64,000 bases of DNA from positions 426,012 through 490,011 of the forward strand of contig CAJINV010000014.1 in the NCBI GenBank assembly GCA_905178155.1, read 5' to 3'. Of this stretch, positions 57,527 through 64,000 are shown in pieces. Below the pieces are notes generated by a model. The model ran no database searches. It saw only the letters and a program-made list of their open reading frames with translations, and was not told the DNA's origin. Numbering within the stretch: position 1 is the first letter of the stretch; every line of letters starts with the position of its first letter. The translations under genes and the position numbers were made by a program. The stretch comes from Amoebophrya sp. A120 (taxonomy: Eukaryota; Sar; Dinophyceae; Syndiniales; Amoebophryaceae).

Positions 57527-59690
57527 GATATTTCTATCGTGCTCCGGAGTGAATTTTTAGAATTACTACACGTTATAGGTCGGGTGAAACTGGAGCCGGA
57601 TGAATTGAATGGTAAAGAAGTACGTCGCGTTCCGCCGAAGTGAAACTAACTACATAGTTGCTAAGCGTCGATCGAGTTTAGAAAAAACTACTTAAAACAG
57701 CAGCAAAACGAATTTTGATGATGAATGTCGCTGAGATTTCTGTACACGCTGTTTATCATGGCCAGGAACAGGATGTGGTGACCGCTCTTTCGAAGTAGAG
57801 GACTTTACTATGAGGCGAACTACATCTTGTAGGTGCCGTGCAAAAAGTGTTGTAGTGCTAGGCCAATTTTTTCTGTACCAAGATCTACTTCTGGAGATCC
57901 TCATTTTCAACCAAAAAATCTAGCAAGTCAGATGAGCTCCAGCACCGGTCGACGAGGGTCTTCACAACTGTTGCAGCCACGATCGTGAGTTGTTGGTGTG
58001 CGGAGGTGCAATCTTCATCACAGTGCGATCTTCTCACTCTTGTTGTTCGTCGAAGATGATCTCGTTATAGGGAAGAACAAGACCACCACCCTTTGAATTT
58101 GATGGAAACGATGTAGACCAAGCAATCTGAAAAATCCACACGACGACGATGCCGAGAGGCAGAAAAAACAATATGGCGCAACCTTCTTCGGTACTGTAGT
58201 AGCTACCAAGGTTTTTCTGCCGAGAGGCAGAAAAAACAAACACTGAGGAGCTGAGAAGACCACGAAATCAGAGAGTCAATGCGGTACGAACAAAGTATTG
58301 TATTCATTTTGATTTTCATGAGATTGTTGACAAGAAAATAACAGGACTCTTAACGTCAGCAGACGTCCAACCACCTGCAGAGTTTGTTAGCAGTGGGAAT
58401 TTTGCTGAAAGTGAAAGAATGCAGTATCTATTTAGCTCGTTCATCATCATGTATAGAAGATGAGGCCGCGCACCCACAACAACTTGCCGCACTACATGTT
58501 GCGGGAATTCATTTTCACGACCCAGCAACAGTACGACTTGTCGTGTCATCAGAAGTCTTGTCACCAAAACATGATCACACTTGAAACGGGTGTTTGTTCC
58601 TGACTACTACGGCTTTCTGTGGTCTGGTTCGACTGATTCTCAGCAGCACGAATCGTGCTCGACGTCGACATGATTTTGCAAAAGATCAAATAAATCCTAA
58701 GCAACAAGAAGAAATACCCAGAAAGATGGTATCACACTCAAAGCACTGCTCGTCCGAAAATGTGTTCAGAATGCTAGCGTCAAGAGTAAGTAGCTTGCAT
58801 TTAACACTGTATCACGTCGTTGTCGTAGTCGCAACTAGTAGAGTTATGCGTGATATCGACGTCGCGATTAATGCGAGTTCACGCACAAAAGCGGGAAGCC
58901 ATAGAATTAGAAAGTAGAAGAAAAAAATCAGTCTAAAAGCAAAAACAATGCTATTGATGAGATCTAAATAGGTAATTGACTCGGAGCACCCGCGAGCTGT
59001 GAAGACAATCACAATTATACCGCCTGAAGAACCAACTCCAATGAGGTTTTGATGTCAACAAGTCATTAGTGAGACGGATGGCCATTCGCCTTTGCTCATG
59101 ATCTATATCTTTTTTGTGGATCATCATGCATACACATTCGGAAAGTCTGTCTCTGTCTCTCTGTTCTTCGAGAAAAAAAATCACAATGTTGAGATCCAAA
59201 CGCCTTGTTCGCTTTCCCCTTAGATCATCGTTCTGCGTCTTCTACAATATAGTTCTTTCCAGATTCTACATCGGGTTCGGGACTGAGCGAGGAAAAGCGT
59301 TTCTTTTACCACATCAAGGCGATAAGTTGAGAAATCAACATTGGGTTTTGGAAATCAAAAATTCGCTTCGACGAAATATCTTTTTCCAACACTCGCTGAT
59401 GTAGGAGAACAGATTCCTCACGGCAGCGGCTGAAGCATCTCTGGGGGTGCCAGTGCTTTAGAAGAAAGCGCAGAAAGCAGGGTGCTGTGCCCGTTTTCAA
59501 ATTGAAGACGGGAACAGTGCCTTGCTGCTCGTTACGATTAACTCAGCCTCCTCGACTTAGCTGGTTTTTTCTACTATCGCTTTTGTTTCTCCGACCGAGC
59601 AAAAGTAGGCAGACCTCACCTCTCTTCTGTTAATTTCAATGGTCACTGCATTTGTCCTAACAAGACAGACATTCACGAGCCTAGTAATCC
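57527..59690. other. Intergenic region
   Basis: Between the fusion gene and the kinase gene. It holds a 21-bp direct repeat (58151-58171 and 58219-58239) and a 54-bp copy of the kinase gene's 3' coding end (58575-58628). No gene is recognised otherwise. Confidence 0.55.
58575..58628 (-). pseudogene. 54-bp copy of the kinase gene's 3' end
   Basis: Matches 59691-59744 with one or two substitutions in the same orientation. It carries the last 17 codons and the stop (reading RPQKAVVVRNKHPFQV and TGA on the minus strand). It lies about 1.1 kb downstream of the parent's stop and has no upstream gene body. Confidence 0.88.
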
Positions 59691-62600
59691 TCACACTTGA
59701 AACGGGTGTTTGTTCCTCACTACTACGGCTTTCTGTGGTCTGGTCTTCGCGCTTTTCGGTGACCTCGAAGCGGATGAGCCGGCAGTCGAATTTTTGTACA
59801 ACTTTCCGTCTGTTGCTGCAGCGGCGCCAAGGGCGAAATTAGTATCCGGGTGCGGCATTTGTTGCGCCGCGGCCATTTCATTTGAAGATACCACGTTGGC
59901 TCCTGCTGTGGGTTGCTGATATTGTTGCTTTGCTTTTGCACCTTTCATCGTCGGGTGAGGCAGCGGCAATTCCAGATTCTGTTCAGCTGCGGAGGTGGAG
60001 CCGCCACCAGCACCTGCGGTCGTGTAAAAATACGGAGGCTGCTGCTGCAGACCACCGCTCGACGAGTCGTGTGATGCTACCTGGTCGGAGTCGGAAGCCC
60101 CTGCTGCGAGAGGGAGTTCAGCAACTACGCCAGCGGTTGTTGTTTCACCGACATAATTTAATGCTCCAGGAGCGGCCCCACCCCCGCCCTCTTTCTGATG
60201 TTCCTCCCCGCCGATAGAAACTTCCTGCAGCCGGTATTGCAGAGACTCGATCGTCATCTGCGACTTGTTGATAGCATTCATGCAGGCCTCAATCTGGGCG
60301 TGAATCGAAGCAATCTCATGTCTCCGGGTTCGTGACCTGGAGCTCGTCGCCCGACTCACGGTGTTCATCTTCGTACTCTGCGACGTTTGATGTCGTGGCC
60401 CACCTCGCTCTGGCAGTACCTCTGGCGCTTCGTGCTGGTGCTGATGTGGTGGGGCTCCTACACCCGCTCGTGGTCCAGGGGAGCCTTGCACATGCTTATG
60501 CTGCTGCTGCATTCGATGCTGTGATGAAGGAGACTGATGCGGCAAACCTGCGACGTTGTCGTGAAGACTAGCTGCAGCTTTATATCCCGCCGCGGGGCCC
60601 GCAAAAAGTGATGTCCCGTCGTCGGAGAAAACGGGGCTGAGCGGTTCCGGTTCGATGGGCATTTTGGTGGCAAAATTTGCCGTGTTCGGGGGCGAGTTCA
60701 TCACTTTCGGGCGGCACGACGAAAACGGATTTCGCAGGTTCTCGTCGGAAATGTGCGCAAACTCGGTTTTCAGCGCTTCCTCCTCCCCGGTTGGTTTGTG
60801 GTTGGTGGCGGCTAGTAGATTATTGCTTTGCAAGTGATTATTTGCAGCTTCTGCAGCAGTTCCAACATCCGTAGCACCAGGATGTTGCCCACCACCACTC
60901 CGCGCCGGATCTAGTACGTGATCTACTTCTCCCCCACTTCTTGGCTCTTGCTGGTCCTGCGTTGTACTACTACTGCCTCTATACGCATTGGGTTCGTCCA
61001 TTTCCCCCGCGCCCGCACCATTCAGCGTCCACTGAAGCGAGTTGTCATAGTTTACCACCCGTTGGTCCGGGCTCGTGCTGCGCGTCTGGTTTATGTTGTT
61101 ACTGCCCATCTCCTGCCACCAGTGCCGGTGTTGGGACTGCTATCCTGTGCAAAAGTATCGCACTCGTAGTGAAAATTGCAATCATGCATTACAAATCTTG
61201 TTCCCATGGCAAATCTGCATTACAAATTTCATTTCTCATGCTGAGGAAATTTGTAATGCATTTATACGAGTACGATGCTTTTGCAATTCATAACTGCTTT
61301 CCGCGAGCGAATTTCTGGTCCACATTGTACTTCGGCGACATGGACATAGACTGGTTTTGGTTGTACTGTGGCTGGGTGTAGGGATTCATCGGGTTATTTT
61401 GGTTTTGATTCTGCATTTGGACGAGTTGCTGATGCTGCTGTACCGCCGGACTGTGATTCATCTGCTGGTGCTGCTGGTGGTGCAACCCCCCGCCTCGCAA
61501 AACCGGGGACTGGGAAGAAAACTGCCGCTGTTGTTGGTCTGCTTGCGGGGGTCCAGCAGCAGGCTCCTGCACCAGGTAAGGATTGTAGTTGTCCTGGTAG
61601 GTCGTGGTAGGCGAAAGTGGATGAAGATGTTGATCTGCTGGTGGATATTGAGGGTCAAGAACACCGGTAGTCGAATTGCAAGGCGGCTCGCCAACAACTC
61701 CACCTCTATCCGGCATGCTGTGTCCCCACTTGTCGCTGATCGCTCTTCTCCTCGCCTGCTCCGCTTCGTAAGCGTTCGCTGCCTGAATGTACCGCGCTTC
61801 CTGCTCGTACCTGTGCCGCGCGCTCTGCTCCTTGTACTGCTTTTCCCAGAGAATCTTCTCCTGCTGCGAGCGAAACTGATAGTTGTTCACACCTTGTTGC
61901 TGCGGACTCAGTTGCAGGTGCGGTGGTTGCGAGTGGTTCTGATTTTGATTTATTTGCGGATGATGTGCAGTATTAGCTGCATTTTGGTGTAATGACTCTC
62001 CAGGAAGCGGTACGGCGACGGTCGTTGTGTCTTCGTTGTTGCCCCCGCCCGCACCGAAATTGTTCGCTGAGCTACTCGTGTAGTCGTCCTCATCTGAGTC
62101 CAAGTCCGACCGGGAACTGCTGCAACTGTCGTCCTCCCCATCCTCGCCGACTTTCAAACTCAGCAGAGTCCGCTTCGTCTCCTCCAAGCAGCGCAGCTGC
62201 TCCTCTTGCTTCGCACGCTCCTGTTTCAGCCGTAAAAGCTTGTTCTGGATGTTCTGCAGGTCGCGCGCCACCTGCTCCTGCACCTTCCTCTGCGCCTGCT
62301 GTTCCTGGTGCTGGTGCTGGCCTGCGAGACCACCGGGCACAGGGGGTCCGTGCTGGTGTTGCTCGCGGTGGTTGATGTTGCTGTTCACCTGGTTGTCTAT
62401 TTTTCCCGCTGCGCCTTTATTGTTGTTGCCTTCCTGCTGTTGGTCACGATCGTTGCCTGGCGGCCCTCCGGGTGCAGCTCCAGCAGGTCCAGCATTTGGT
62501 ACTACCTGTCCACCAGCTGCACCTCCCGGCCCGCTTCCCCCGCCCCGCGGCGCTACCAGCTGCCCGAGGCCCAAGCTCGAAAACTGGTCGACGTACATGG

Positions 62601-63910
62601 CCTGCAGCTCCTGTCTCTCAGCGCTGTCGTAGGAACTCCCGCAAACCACCATTTTGATCATGGTTTTGATTTTGCGCCGGATGATCGGCAGGTGCAGCAT
62701 CTCGCTGATGCTGGGCCGGTGCTGCGGGTTCACGGACAACAGGGATTTTATCAGCGTTTGGATCTCCTTCGAGCACTTTACGTTGTTCGGAATCGGGGTG
62801 AACTTGCCCTTCAACACCTTGATATGGCGTTCTCAACTGTTACATTCTCTATTGTTACATGGATTTGTGATGCAAGAATGGGAAAAGTGAAAAGGGGGCA
62901 CTGCGCGTCTTGCATGACAGATCTGGCGCAGATTATCAGCCTGCTTGGCCCTTCCAGAATTTGCCATGCAGAGCAGCAGCTTGATCCTGTAGATGATAGA
63001 GATAGTGGTAGTTTTGCATGACAAATCGTGTGACAGTTGAGAATGTAACGTTTGAGAATCCCATACTTGACCGCCAGCCCGTTCAAGCTGTTGGCGCCGA
63101 ACGCGTGCTTCCCGCAAATCAGCTCGTACAACACGCACCCGATGCCCCATATGGGATTCTCAAACGTTACATTCTCAACTGTTACATGATTTGTCATGCA
63201 AGAACAGCAATAGGGAAAGGGGCCGGCTTGCAATTCTCGCATCACAAATTCGACACAGATTTAGATGTTGTTTAGCCCTTCGAGAATTTGTCATGCGAAG
63301 CAGCTTGATGGTCTGGCGGCTCATGGTCAATTTGCATGACAAATCATGTAACAGTTGAGAGTGTAACGTTTGAGAGCCCCATACCCCAGATGTCCGACTT
63401 GTAGCTGTAGGAGGCGTTCTTGAACACTTCGGGGGACATGTAGAAGGGGGTCCCGATCTGCGTGCGGGCCAGGTAGTCCTTGCTGCCTTCCAGCACCTTG
63501 GCGATCCCGAAGTCCCCGAGTTTGATCATGCGGTAGTGGGCCGGGGGGAGCGCGACCAAGTGGACCGCAGCACTGTGCGGGTTTTGGTGTTGCTGGGTCT
63601 GCTGCGCGGCGGCCAGGATGCCCGAGTGGAGAAAGATGTTCTGCGTTTTCAGGTCCCGGTGCAGAATGCTCCGCGCGTGCAGAAACTGCACGGCCGCCAC
63701 GATCTGAATCAGCCAGTCAATCAGCATCGGCTCCTCGGCGGCGGACTGGATGGGCTGGGACTTTCGGTTTTTCTGCAAGTACGTGTACAAATCACCGGAA
63801 TCGCAGTACGCCATCAGAATGCAGAGGTGGTCGCCGTGGAGAAAGTTGTCCCGGTACGCGACGATGTTTGGGTGCCGAATTCCCGCGAGCAGGGCCACTT
63901 CTTGCTCCAC
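59691..63910 (-). CDS. NEK-like protein kinase (5' end outside the window)
   Basis: Serine/threonine kinase of the NIMA-related type, expected to act in the cell cycle, centrosome or flagella. Exons 63910-63384, 63144-63066, 62817-61293 and 61135-59691 sum to 3576 nt (1191 codons plus stop, frame intact). The first visible exon follows a normal acceptor (CTCTCAG) and starts inside the kinase lobe; the glycine loop and catalytic Lys lie in an upstream exon beyond position 64000. Visible motifs: EQEVALLAGIRHPNIVAY (helix C Glu), HRDLKTQNIFL, DFGIAK, GTPFYMSPE and SDIWGIGCVLYEL, the last built by joining two exons, and HRPSISEML at the lobe end. GTPFYMSPE and the short sub-lobe favour NEK over other kinases. 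About 900 residues of Gln/Pro/Gly-rich tail follow, with a coiled coil near VQEQVARDLQNIQNKLLRL. Confidence 0.88.
61141..61292 (-). mobile_element. Introner in kinase tail, TSD GCAGT
   Basis: Starts TATGAATTGCAAAAGCATCG and ends CGATACTTTTGCACAGGATA. Perfect flanking repeats GCAGT lie at 61293-61297 and 61136-61140. Removal joins Gly-Lys-Gln to Ser-Gln-His in frame. None of the six possible registers gives GT-AG. Confidence 0.94.
62823..63065 (-). mobile_element. Introner in kinase domain, TSD TCAAG
   Basis: Starts TATGGGATTCTCAAACGTTA and ends AACAGTTGAGAACGCCATA. Perfect flanking repeats TCAAG lie at 63066-63070 and 62818-62822. Removal joins Ala-Val-Lys to Val-Leu-Lys in frame. Same family as the element at 63150-63383. 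Confidence 0.94.
63150..63383 (-). mobile_element. Introner in kinase domain, TSD TGGGG
   Basis: Starts TATGGGGCTCTCAAACGTTA and ends TAACGTTTGAGAATCCCATA, with inverted ends of about 40 bp. Perfect flanking repeats TGGGG lie at 63384-63388 and 63145-63149. Removal builds the universally conserved kinase motif SDIWGIGCVLYEL, which is decisive evidence that it is spliced or excised exactly. Confidence 0.96.
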
Positions 63911-64000
63911 CTGAGAGTGTCAAAATGATCGTGTCGGAGGTCGACCACAGATTTTTGTTTTTTCCCACATGCAATTTTACGAAATTATGTCCAGCACCTG

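Noticed and set aside
58151-58239. Two copies of a 21-bp direct repeat
   Set aside because: Only two copies 68 bp apart, no further structure; noted but not enough to call an element.

Overview
The window looks like nuclear DNA of a protist. Genes have many introns and long Gln/Asn/Ser-rich disordered stretches, and they include eukaryote-only families (eIF3m, a NEK-type kinase, a Tpt1-type tRNA 2'-phosphotransferase). All eight recognisable genes lie on the minus strand. The most distinctive trait is the introns. Many are 150-440 bp elements with terminal inverted repeats beginning TAT and ending ATA, flanked by 5-bp target-site duplications, and removing one copy of the duplication restores the reading frame exactly. 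From memory this matches the 'introner' introns with non-canonical splice sites described in syndinian parasitic dinoflagellates (Amoebophrya). The taxonomic placement is inference; no rRNA, tRNA or spliced-leader sequence was found to confirm it.

Positions 1 to about 23487 hold a tandem array of one ~10.2 kb unit. Each unit carries one large gene: a membrane-anchored N-terminus, a Gln/Asn/Gly repeat region that varies in length, two copies of a conserved module and an acidic Pro/Ala-rich tail. Start codons lie at 1495 (gene cut by the window edge), 11679 and 21946. The spacers between units (1496-4117, 11680-14238, 21947-23487) are homologous. Some introners occur in only one paralogue, so insertion continued after the duplication.

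From 23.5 to 32.2 kb come a spliced coiled-coil gene (5' end unresolved), a disordered protein with one C-terminal membrane segment, and a coiled-coil, Q-rich protein whose 20-codon first exon is separated from the rest by an introner. A 3.47 kb satellite-filled element with ~120-bp inverted ends and a 9-bp target duplication occupies 32805-36275. The stretch 36.3-39.8 kb is mostly non-genic but holds a copied 3' end of the next gene and a cluster of hairpins. A 1707-residue disordered/coiled-coil protein follows (39800-45140), then eIF3m in eight exons (46768-49519).

At 50597-57526 is a six-exon gene fusing a Tpt1/KptA-like 2'-phosphotransferase to a DEDDy 3'-5' exonuclease, split by five introners. 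At 59691-63910 is a NEK-like kinase (5' end outside the window) split by three introners. Across the three best-resolved gene models, removing every introner gives a coding length divisible by three with no stop. This is strong internal evidence that the elements act as introns, although most lack GT-AG ends in any register. eIF3m and the kinase are housekeeping genes, the fusion protein suggests RNA end processing, and the array genes look like a rapidly diversifying lineage-specific membrane protein family.
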